Source: Acidobacteriaceae bacterium
GTDB taxonomy: Bacteria; Acidobacteriota; Terriglobia; Bryobacterales; Bryobacteraceae
NCBI GenBank assembly: GCA_019240475.1
Contig: JAFAYI010000023.1
Coordinates: 41,332-105,331 of the forward strand
Direction: 5' to 3'
DNA length: 64,000 nt
The translations under genes were made by a program, and so were the position numbers. The notes beneath the pieces were generated by a model that was not told where the DNA came from, made no database searches, and saw only the letters and a list, made by a program, of their open reading frames with translations. Below are positions 51,536-59,000 of this stretch, one piece after another; positions within the stretch are counted from its first letter, which is position 1; each line of letters opens with the position of its first letter.

Positions 51536-52741
51536 TTAAGATCGGGAGGCTTTCCTTCTCATCTTCAAGGCTCCGAGGCCGAGAGCGCCGGCAAGCAGAA
51601 GGCCGTAGGTGGAGGGTTCGGGGACACCCGAGGCGGCTGCGGCGCCGCTGCTGAAGGATACAGTGCCGATCACGGTCCCCGGCGAGGTCGCGCCGAATTC
51701 GATCAGGTCGGCCGTGGCCGATCCCTTGCTGAGCGTGGCGAAATCAGATGAGTATTGAGAGGCGAACTGCTCAAGGGCCGTTGTGTTGTTGGTCTGCAGG
51801 TCGCTCATGATGGTGGATTCGGACGTGCCGCCGAACCAAGTGCTCCAGGTTTGACCCGTGTTGGCGCCGCTGCGGATGGCGAGCACGACATCATTGGCGG
51901 TCGAAGGCTGGGTTCCAGAGCTGGTTCCCGAGCTGGTGGTGGAGTTGGTCGCGCCAGCCATGCCGATAAGGGTTACGAAGCCGGAGGAGCTGCCGCTCGA
52001 CAGGGTTTCCGTCTTGGTCTGATTTGTGCTCAATGAGCCGATCTGAACGGCGTTCATTGCGCTGCTCGAGCTGGTTCCTGTACCAGTCGCGCCAGTGCCG
52101 GTGGTTCCCGTTCCGGTGGTTCCAGTGCCGGCGGTTCCGGTGCCGGTGGTTCCAGTGCCCGTGGTTCCGGTACCCGTGGTTCCGGTGCCGGATGTGCCAG
52201 TGCCGGATGTGCCGGTGCCCATGGTTCCCGTTCCGCTAGTTCCAGTTCCGGTGGTTGTAGTCGTTCCGGTGCTGGTAGCTCTGTTGCCATACACAAGGTA
52301 ATCGTTTTGTGTCGGCACATTGGAGTTCACCGTAACTGTGAGTTGGCTGGAAGAGGCGCCGGTCCCGGTGCTTGTGCCTGTGCCGGACGTGCCGGTTCCG
52401 GTTCCCGCAGTTCCGGAGCCGCCGGATCCGGACCCAGCGCCGGAACTACCGGTTCCCGATCCGCCGGAAGCACTTCCGCCCGAATTGGTTCCGCCGGAGC
52501 CGGTTGAAGCGCCGGAGGCGCCGGCGCCGCCACCGCTGCCGCCGCTACTCGATGTTCCACTGCTGCCGCCACTGCCTCCCGAGCCTCCGCCGGATTGCAT
52601 GGGGCGTATCACCGTTCCATTCGCATCGAACGGAGACGAATTGTTGATGGTGCTGGCAAGCGCGACAGGAGTACTGGCCAGCAGTCCTACGCACGCTGCA
52701 AGTCCCAATAGAAAAAGATGTAAGTTCTTGTTAAAACGCAT
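51536..52741 (-). CDS. Repeat-rich PEP-CTERM surface protein
   Basis: 401 residues. A signal peptide is seen at 1-29 (LFLLGLAACVGLLASTPVALA). Then comes a low-complexity region rich in Gly, Ser and Thr (about 50-240), made of short GTG/TGT-type units. A compact domain follows (about 245-360). The C-terminus is a PEP-CTERM sorting tail: VPEPSTYGLLLAGALG, then LGALKMRRKASRS. Exosortase would cut at PEP and attach the protein to the envelope; no exosortase gene lies in this window. PEP-CTERM systems often go with EPS production, which fits the large EPS locus. Confidence 0.85.
   Translation of the reverse strand: MRFNKNLHLFLLGLAACVGLLASTPVALASTINNSSPFDANGTVIRPMQSGGGSGGSGGSSGTSSSGGSGGGAGASGASTGSGGTNSGGSASGGSGTGSSGAGSGSGGSGTAGTGTGTSGTGTSTGTGASSSQLTVTVNSNVPTQNDYLVYGNRATSTGTTTTTGTGTSGTGTMGTGTSGTGTSGTGTTGTGTTGTGTTGTGTAGTGTTGTGTTGTGATGTGTSSSSAMNAVQIGSLSTNQTKTETLSSGSSSGFVTLIGMAGATNSTTSSGTSSGTQPSTANDVVLAIRSGANTGQTWSTWFGGTSESTIMSDLQTNNTTALEQFASQYSSDFATLSKGSATADLIEFGATSPGTVIGTVSFSSGAAAASGVPEPSTYGLLLAGALGLGALKMRRKASRS
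52074..52254. repeat. Imperfect 15-bp tandem repeats in the PEP-CTERM gene
   Basis: Units like ggttccagtgccggt recur about 12 times with changes mostly at third codon positions. They encode the GTG/TGT-rich part of the surface protein. The copy number could vary between strains by slippage, changing the length of the exposed stalk. Confidence 0.65.
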
Positions 52742-53150
52742 CCAGGTAAGTTCCTTATTAAGCGATGTTTCGAGAGCGAATTTGTTCCGCTCCGGAAATG
52801 AGATACAAGCGAAAGTTATTGGTGACCCTCATAAATCCCGAGCCTGCAATAATTCGGGGCCACGCGGGACGGGACTTACTGGCGCTTTTGGATATGGCAG
52901 TTTTCGGTGATAAATGTACGAGCAGCTCGCACTCGGGGTATCTACTTACTAGCTAACCTACTGTAAGTGGTCTGGAGATCGCCGTCGCGGGGGGATGGCG
53001 CTTTCACGGAGCGATGGTTGATTCGAGCGGAGCAGACCTGCGGGGGAGCCAGGGTCCTACGGGGTCTGAGGATTGGCTCTAGGGGGACGGCGTAAGGAGG
53101 AAAAAGGAGATGCGCGTAACCGGGAGGCAGGCTGGCGCCGTCGAAAACGA
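52742..53150. other. Intergenic region between divergent surface and secreted protein genes
   Basis: About 400 bp without a convincing gene. It holds ACTTAC/GTAAGT arms at 52944-52968 and a CCCGA/TCGGG pair at 52837-52859, in the likely leader of the PEP-CTERM gene. It should hold promoters for both divergent genes; no strong hexamer pair was found. Confidence 0.4.
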
Positions 53151-53909
53151 ATGGCTATGTGTAGAAGAGCGAAGGTGACGATAGGAGTGGCATTCGGCAC
53201 GGCGGCGGCGCTGATGGCCGGCGCGGCTTCCTGGCAGAAAACAGATCCGGCGCAGTGGACGAGCGAGGATGTGTATCAGATCTTGAACAGTTCGGGATGG
53301 TCCAAGACGGTGAAAGTGTCGGTAGCGCGCACGGCGGGCTATGGCGGCGGGAACGGCGGAGGCGGGGGAGGAGGTACGTGGGGCGAGGGGATGCCGGGCG
53401 GGGGCGGTATGGGCCGCGGCGGTTGGGGCGGCGGCGGGATGGGCCGTGGAAGGCGAGGCGGATATCCGCCGGGCGACCAGGGGACGCCGGTAACGGTGCA
53501 ATGGGCGAGCGCGCTGCCGGTGCGGCTGGCGGAGGCGAAGACGAGCGGGGGCGAAGTGAATGCGGCGGAGATGAAGCCGTTAAACGAGTATGTGATTGCG
53601 GTAGTCGGGTTTCCGAAATCGGGGTTCGAGCCGAGGCAGAGCGACTCGGGCGAGGCGCCGGATGACGGGCAACTGGCCGACCACTTGAAAGTGATAACGG
53701 TGCTGTCGTATGGCAGCCAGCGGTTGAATCCGGTGAAGGTGGAATTGAACCAGGGGCGGGATGGGCGCGCCGTGTTTCACTTCGAAAAATCGGCACCCAT
53801 TACGCTCGAAGACAAGGACGCCGAGTTTCGCATCACATCGGACCGGATGGAGATTAAGAAGAAGTTTGCTTTGAAGGAGATGGAGTATCAGGGGAAGCTG
53901 GAGATTTAG
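53151..53909 (+). CDS. Secreted acidobacterial 'SxWxK' protein with Gly-rich insert
   Basis: 252 residues from the ATG at 53151 (a second ATG at 53157 is equally good). The signal peptide is VTIGVAFGTAAALMAGAA. The N-terminal region WTSEDVYQILNSSGWSKTVKV matches a family of acidobacterial secreted proteins. A Gly-rich insert (about 65-110) separates it from a conserved second half (VQWASALPVRLAEAKTSG ... FALKEMEYQGKLEI). It faces a paralog at 53918-54628, with 8 bp between the stops. Function unknown. Confidence 0.7.
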   Translation: MAMCRRAKVTIGVAFGTAAALMAGAASWQKTDPAQWTSEDVYQILNSSGWSKTVKVSVARTAGYGGGNGGGGGGGTWGEGMPGGGGMGRGGWGGGGMGRGRRGGYPPGDQGTPVTVQWASALPVRLAEAKTSGGEVNAAEMKPLNEYVIAVVGFPKSGFEPRQSDSGEAPDDGQLADHLKVITVLSYGSQRLNPVKVELNQGRDGRAVFHFEKSAPITLEDKDAEFRITSDRMEIKKKFALKEMEYQGKLEI

Positions 53910-53917
53910 GGCGGGAT

Positions 53918-54628
53918 TCAGAGTTCAAGTTTTCCTTGAAAGAGCATCTCCTCTAGCGTGAAGAATTGGACAATAGCGATGCGGCCGATTTGGGCTTCGA
54001 AGGTGACTCGGCGGTCGTTGCGAGAGATCTCGGCCGCAAGCGGGAAGTAATAGAGGACCGCAGTATCGTCGTCGCGCTGGATCACTTCGACACGAGAGGG
54101 GCGCACGGCCGGTTTAGCGCCGCGGCGAAGGACGGCTTGGCTTGCAAGCGAAGCAGACAGACTGTTGGGTGCGATGTAGGCGTGCACGCGAGGGATTCCA
54201 TAGACCGCCAGCGTGTAGGCATCGGCCGTCTCGAAGGCAGGCCCCGCGGACTTTAATTGCGCCAGGCGAATGGGGAGCGCGCTTTCCCAGCGAAGCTGCA
54301 AGGCGATGGACCGATGGGGTTGCTGGACGGGCGCTTCGGGCTTGGCGATATCGAGGAGACTGCGCGGCGCCTGAATGCGGGGGCGGTCGTCGGCGAGGCC
54401 ATCGTAGCCGAGGCCATGCTCCTGGCCCATGTTACCGCCTTCGCGGCGTTGATCTTCCGTTTGAAGAGGACTGATTGCGGCCCGGACGGTTTTGGCCCAG
54501 GGAGAATCAGCCAGAAGGCGCCGAGTATCTTCCGGGCTCCAGGCCTGGGGCCGCTTATCAATCCATGGGGAGGTTTGCGCCGAGAGAGTAATGGCCGCCG
54601 CACTTACAAGTAGGCACGCTCGTAACAT
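53918..54628 (-). CDS. Secreted acidobacterial 'SPWAK' protein, paralog of the convergent gene
   Basis: 236 residues from the ATG at 54628; a longer frame upstream lacks a signal peptide and overlaps the porin gene. The signal peptide is LRACLLVSAAAITLSA. Family parts: AWSPEDTRRLLADSPWAKTV near 28, LRWESALPIRLAQLKSAG near 115 and FFTLEEMLFQGKLEL at the end. It lacks the Gly-rich insert of the paralog. The pair probably arose by inverted duplication. It follows the BBP2-like gene by 8 bp on the same strand. Function unknown. Confidence 0.72.
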   Translation of the reverse strand: MLRACLLVSAAAITLSAQTSPWIDKRPQAWSPEDTRRLLADSPWAKTVRAAISPLQTEDQRREGGNMGQEHGLGYDGLADDRPRIQAPRSLLDIAKPEAPVQQPHRSIALQLRWESALPIRLAQLKSAGPAFETADAYTLAVYGIPRVHAYIAPNSLSASLASQAVLRRGAKPAVRPSRVEVIQRDDDTAVLYYFPLAAEISRNDRRVTFEAQIGRIAIVQFFTLEEMLFQGKLEL

Positions 54629-54636
54629 GCATTTAC

Positions 54637-56256
54637 TTAGAACTTGACTAAGAGGTCCACGTCGAATAATATCTCGTCGCGGCGGAGGTCGGGGAACCAA
54701 ACGCCGCCGGCGCCAGCGCAACTTGCAGAGGCGGCAGCGAGGACCGTTTGGCCGGAAGCCATGCCATTCATGCAGGCGTATTGGGTGGGAAAACCGTTGT
54801 TTGTTCCGGGCGGAGGCGTGATGCCGCCGGCGCCCGACCAATAGGGTACGTTGGCGTGGCGGTAATCGCCTTCAAAGCGGAAGGTGATCCATTGGCGGGG
54901 CATGTAGTCGAAGGTCATGGAAGTATCCCACGCTTTGAAGGGATCGCCGGGATTGCCGGTGAAATAGGGAGAGTTGATGGCCGCAGACGCAGCGCTTTCT
55001 CCGTTTATGGGCGGGATCAGGACTAAGTAGCGGCCGGGGTTATTGATTTGGCCGCCGCCGATTGTGAGCGCGAATAGGTCGCGATGCCACCAGAAGCGGT
55101 TATAGAGCATATACCCAATGAAGCTTTGCTTGGGGCCACCTTTCGTATCGCCATGACAACTTACTCCGCCGCCGAATTCGCAACCGAGGTCGCCTGTGAA
55201 GGTGAGCGCTATTTTGTCAAGGCCGAAGCCGGGGCGATCGAAATATTTGAGTTCGATGCTGTTGTCGGTGTGAATGCGGCTGCGGTTGGGAATATAGAGG
55301 TCGTCGTGGCCGAGGCCGTAGTTATTCGAGACTATGTTCAGCCAAGAGTAGGGCGTGTACTTGACCTGACCGCCCAGGCCTTTGCGCGAGTTGCCGGAGG
55401 CGTAGGATTGCCAGCCGTTGATGATCCAGGGCTCGATTTTGAGGTGATGAGTGGGAAACATCTGGATGCGGACGCCCTGGAAGAACCAGGGGGTGTTGGA
55501 CGAGACGTAAGACGGCTGATAGGCCCAGTTATCGAAATTGTAGTAACTGAATAAGCCGATGTAGGACATAAAGATGCCCGCATCGATATTCATGCCGTGC
55601 ATGACATTGACGTGATAGCCGCCGTAGGCTTCCGAGAGATAGCGGTCTGCGTCGGCGAGATCCCATTGGCCTTTGGCATAGCTGGGGTCGTTGCGAATGG
55701 TGGCTGTCGAGTATTCGCCGAATTGGGTCATGAAACGGGCGCGGACGTTGTCCCAGTGGAAGTCGCCGCCGATGCCCATTTGTTCGAGCTGGATCTCATT
55801 GGAGCGGAAGAGCTCGCTCGAGCCCCCCATGGAGTCGTCGGTGGGTTTATTGAAGTCGTAAGTGTAAGTGAGGTCGGCGCGGATTTCGGGAGTGAAGAAT
55901 TTGGAGTCGAAGGCCACGTCTTTATTGCGGGGGTTGCCGTTGAGCCAGGTCCAATCGTAATCGGCAAAGGGAGTGAAGTTATCGACAGCGGCGGGCGCCG
56001 GCGGCTCCGATTTACTTTGAACCACGGGCTGAGCGGGAGACGCGGGCTCGGCCGCTGGTGAGGAGGCGCGGGCGGCTTTGAGTTCCGCTTCGAGTTGATC
56101 GATGCGTTTCTTCATGGCCTCAAGTTCGTCGAGGATGGCAGGGGTGTTGGAGGGCGGTGGGGCTACACCCGCGGTTTGCGATTGGAACGCGGCGGCGGGA
56201 GGGATCAGAGTGGAGGCAGTTAGAATCGCCGGGAGCAGGAGTAAGTAGCGGGCCAT
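54637..56256 (-). CDS. BBP2-like outer-membrane porin
   Basis: 539 residues. Signal peptide 1-24, then a coiled coil (LDELEAMKKRIDQLEAELKAA, listed as a helix of about 22 residues near 43-63), a Pro/Ala-rich linker and a beta-barrel from about 95 on. Barrel strands have alternating aromatics (WTWLNGNPRNKDVAFDSKFF, IFMSYIGLFSYYNFDNW, FIGYMLYNRFWWHRDLF) and the protein ends with Phe. This is the layout of putative beta-barrel porin-2 proteins. Substrate unknown. Confidence 0.78.
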   Translation of the reverse strand: MARYLLLLPAILTASTLIPPAAAFQSQTAGVAPPPSNTPAILDELEAMKKRIDQLEAELKAARASSPAAEPASPAQPVVQSKSEPPAPAAVDNFTPFADYDWTWLNGNPRNKDVAFDSKFFTPEIRADLTYTYDFNKPTDDSMGGSSELFRSNEIQLEQMGIGGDFHWDNVRARFMTQFGEYSTATIRNDPSYAKGQWDLADADRYLSEAYGGYHVNVMHGMNIDAGIFMSYIGLFSYYNFDNWAYQPSYVSSNTPWFFQGVRIQMFPTHHLKIEPWIINGWQSYASGNSRKGLGGQVKYTPYSWLNIVSNNYGLGHDDLYIPNRSRIHTDNSIELKYFDRPGFGLDKIALTFTGDLGCEFGGGVSCHGDTKGGPKQSFIGYMLYNRFWWHRDLFALTIGGGQINNPGRYLVLIPPINGESAASAAINSPYFTGNPGDPFKAWDTSMTFDYMPRQWITFRFEGDYRHANVPYWSGAGGITPPPGTNNGFPTQYACMNGMASGQTVLAAASASCAGAGGVWFPDLRRDEILFDVDLLVKF

Positions 56257-56328
56257 GAGTCTGACTCGATTATGCGGAGCCAGTCATGAGGAAAGCATAA
56301 AGATTCCAAAAGAAGAGCGTAAGGGTAG

Positions 56329-57279
56329 TTATGGATTTTCGAGTTGCCTGACTAATTGGAGGACGACGTCGCCGACGACCTGGAAGCTGTTTACGCTGAG
56401 TTTGTCCATGGTGTCTTGGGCAGTGTGCCACCAGGCGCCGAGGGGAGCGTCCTGGGTGCGAGGCCCGTAATCGAGGTCGATGATGTCGATGGCGTTCACG
56501 CCGGCATCGACGAAAGGCTTGTGATCGTCTTCAATGGCGCCAGGATCGTGGCGGAAATACTTGGCGTCTCCGAGCTTGTCGGCGATGTTCCAGACCATCT
56601 CGCGGAGAGATTGCGAGGAGGAATCGTCATCGGAGAGATCGAGGTTCTTGTCGCCGATCATGTCGATGTTGATGAACGCCTTGAGATGAGAGAGCGTGCC
56701 ATCAGCGGCCCATTTGGCAGCGAGGTGACGGCTGCCGTAAAGGCTGTCGGTAGCGGTCCAGGAGGCGACGTCCTCTTCACCATCGAAGAAAACGATATAG
56801 ATGTCATCGGGGTGCTTGATGTTGGAGACGATGCGGGCGAATTCGATCAGGAAGCCTGTAGAGGAGCCGGCGTCGTTGGCGCCGACGAAGTGGACCATGG
56901 GGATGCGCTTGGTGTCGTAGTGGCCGGTGATCGCGACGGCCTTGCCCGAGTTGCCTGGAAATTTGACGAGGATGTTGACCATGGAGACGGGGCCGATGGG
57001 AGTTTGACCCTGGAAGGAATCGAGCGAGACCTGGCCGCCGGTGGGTTTAATTTCCGAGATGATCCAGTCGCGGAGGCGTCGGATAGAGTCCGAGCCGGAG
57101 GGGCGCTCGCCGAAAGTGACGGCGCGGTGGGTGAGTTGGAAGGCGGCCGCGCCGTCGAAGCCGGAAGCGGCAGGAGAGGAGTGAGGCGCTGTACAAAAGG
57201 AGAGGCGCACGGAGAGGCTAAACAAAAGCGATGCGAGGGCTAAAGTGCGAAGCGCCGCCAGCCGATGAAGTATACACAT
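56329..57279 (-). CDS. M28-family glutaminyl-peptide cyclotransferase-like enzyme
   Basis: 316 residues, signal peptide in the first 30. Zinc ligands and the QC signature fit animal-type glutaminyl cyclases: AITGHYDTKRIP near 138, FVGANDAGSSTGFLIEFAR near 152, FFDGEEDVASWTATDSLYGS near 188, NIDMIGDKN near 228 and DHKPFVDAG near 275. Such enzymes turn N-terminal Gln into pyroglutamate in exported proteins; a plain aminopeptidase role is the alternative. Confidence 0.8.
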   Translation of the reverse strand: MCILHRLAALRTLALASLLFSLSVRLSFCTAPHSSPAASGFDGAAAFQLTHRAVTFGERPSGSDSIRRLRDWIISEIKPTGGQVSLDSFQGQTPIGPVSMVNILVKFPGNSGKAVAITGHYDTKRIPMVHFVGANDAGSSTGFLIEFARIVSNIKHPDDIYIVFFDGEEDVASWTATDSLYGSRHLAAKWAADGTLSHLKAFINIDMIGDKNLDLSDDDSSSQSLREMVWNIADKLGDAKYFRHDPGAIEDDHKPFVDAGVNAIDIIDLDYGPRTQDAPLGAWWHTAQDTMDKLSVNSFQVVGDVVLQLVRQLENP

Positions 57280-57394
57280 GAAGATGTTCTAACCGGGATT
57301 GCCGATCGAGGAGCGTTAAGCGCTTTCGGAGAGCAATCGCTAGAGGAAAAGACTGTAGTATTATAGCTTTGCACTGAACATTTCGCAGGATTAT

Positions 57395-58279
57395 ATGGAG
57401 TCCGTTGGACAGAAACTCCGCGCTATCCGTCTGCAGCAGGGGTTGACGCTAGAGGACATCAGCGCCAAGACCCGGATCAGCAAACGAAACCTTCAAGCCA
57501 TTGAGAGCGATGATCTTACGCCGATGGGTTCATCCTTTTTCTACAGGAGCTTCGTTCGGCAGTTCGCGCAGCAACTGCGGGTGGATTATAGCGAGCTGGC
57601 GGCCGCGGTTCAGGAACTGGGCAGCACATTGCCGGAGCCTCTGATGCCGGGCCAGGCAGCGAGCGGGATGGAGGCGCCGAAGGTCCCTGCATTGCGGCGG
57701 CCGCGCTCGAAGGGCCTGCGCTGGATCTATTCGTTCGGATCGCTTTTCATCATGTTGATCGCATGTTCGACGGTTTATTCGATATGGCAGAACTCGCGGT
57801 CGAGATTGCAGGCGTCGGTTTCTGATCTCGTGCATTCCATGGTTGACCGGAAAGCCGAGGGCGGCGCCACAGCTCCCAGGCGTGGTATTTCAGGCTCAAG
57901 AGCGCCTTCGCGACAGCCGGCGAGCCAGCAGGTAGACGCAACGGCGCCGGCAGTGGGGTTACCGGCCGACGGGGCGTTTCGGCTGGAGCTATCGGCGATT
58001 GAGCGAACCTGGCTATCGATTGTCGCCGACGGCGAACAGACTTTTTCGGGAATTCTGGATCCCTCCGAGACGAAGGTGCTCGAAGGGCATGAGACCGCTC
58101 GTATCCGTACGGGGAATGCAGGCGGGTTGACTGTGGTGTTTAACGGACGAGCAATTGGAAGCCTGGGGCCACGTGGGCAGGTGCGAACCGTCGTGTTTAC
58201 AAGAAGCGGGTACGAGACGTTCGAATCTGCGGCTGCCCCTGCGGCTCAATTGACGTTTGCGCCGCTCATCTCGCGCTAG
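57395..58279 (+). CDS. RodZ-like HTH membrane protein with DUF4115 domain
   Basis: 294 residues. The N-terminal HTH (RAIRLQQGLTLEDISAKTRI near 10-30, then FFYRSFVRQFAQQLRVD) is of the RodZ/HTH_25 type. One membrane segment lies near 112-132 (IYSFGSLFIMLIACSTVYSI), and a periplasmic DUF4115 domain follows (about 190-270, ERTWLSIVADGEQTFSG). RodZ links MreB to the wall synthesis machinery, but many acidobacteria have several such proteins. The 3' end overlaps pgsA by 14 bp, tail to tail. Confidence 0.85.
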   Translation: MESVGQKLRAIRLQQGLTLEDISAKTRISKRNLQAIESDDLTPMGSSFFYRSFVRQFAQQLRVDYSELAAAVQELGSTLPEPLMPGQAASGMEAPKVPALRRPRSKGLRWIYSFGSLFIMLIACSTVYSIWQNSRSRLQASVSDLVHSMVDRKAEGGATAPRRGISGSRAPSRQPASQQVDATAPAVGLPADGAFRLELSAIERTWLSIVADGEQTFSGILDPSETKVLEGHETARIRTGNAGGLTVVFNGRAIGSLGPRGQVRTVVFTRSGYETFESAAAPAAQLTFAPLISR

Positions 58280-58970
58280 GCGCCGAACCGCGGATAGAGC
58301 CGGGGCTGTCGGACTCAGACGGAAGGACGCTGTGCTTGGCAGCTTTCCGCAATCTTCTCTTTTGACGCTCCATCATGATTAGCTCATGGCGGCGGCGCAG
58401 CTTCACGGTGGTATCTACCTTGCGCCAGAACTTGCGGAAGTAATCGATGGCGGAAGCAAGCGCGAAGATGACGACGGCCCACATGCCAGCCAGCGCGTAA
58501 GGGCGAATGGCGGGCCAGCGGATGGACAACATCACGAGCGTGACGGCGACCACCTGAAACACCATTTTAGATTTGCCGAGTTCGCCGGCCGCAATGGTGA
58601 AGCCTTCGGCGGCGGCGATGCTCCGAAGGCCGGAGACCGCGAACTCGCGGCTGATAATGAGGATGACGAGCCAGGCAGGCAACAGGCGAATTTCGACCAG
58701 CGAGATAAGCGCGGCGGATATCAATAATTTGTCCGCGATGGGATCGAGCAACGTGCCGACCGTGGTGACTTGCTTCCAGCGGCGAGCGAGATAGCCGTCC
58801 AGTAGATCCGTCGCCGCGGCGGCCAGGAAGACCAGAACGGCGAAGAAGTCGTTGGCAAGGAGCAGAGTGTTGCCCCAGTGGAGCCGGAAGCGCTGCTGCA
58901 CGAGCGCCGCGACCAGCAGCGGAACGAGGAATATGCGAATTAACGTGAGCAGGTTGGGTAAGTTCGTCAA
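58266..58970 (-). CDS. pgsA: CDP-diacylglycerol-glycerol-3-phosphate phosphatidyltransferase
   Basis: 234 residues, TTG start. The CDP-alcohol phosphotransferase motif DGYLARRWKQVTTVG...LLDPIADK (about 58-83) has all the expected Asp, Gly, Ala and Arg residues. Four to six membrane segments are seen. It makes phosphatidylglycerol phosphate in the inner membrane. A charged C-terminal tail of about 50 residues (RRRHELIMMERQKRRLRKAA) is longer than usual. Confidence 0.88.
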   Translation of the reverse strand: MTNLPNLLTLIRIFLVPLLVAALVQQRFRLHWGNTLLLANDFFAVLVFLAAAATDLLDGYLARRWKQVTTVGTLLDPIADKLLISAALISLVEIRLLPAWLVILIISREFAVSGLRSIAAAEGFTIAAGELGKSKMVFQVVAVTLVMLSIRWPAIRPYALAGMWAVVIFALASAIDYFRKFWRKVDTTVKLRRRHELIMMERQKRRLRKAAKHSVLPSESDSPGSIRGSAPSAR

Positions 58971-59000
58971 TTCAGTTCAACTATAGAACACGTTTGTGGC

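Noticed and set aside
52320..52910. A Pro/Val-rich open frame opposite the PEP-CTERM gene
   Set aside because: It is the complement of the Gly/Thr repeat DNA. The minus strand has signal peptide, repeats, PEP-CTERM tail and terminator.
57351..57370. Possible -10 element before the RodZ-like gene
   Set aside because: TATTAT is present, but no acceptable -35 lies at the right distance; not strong enough to list.
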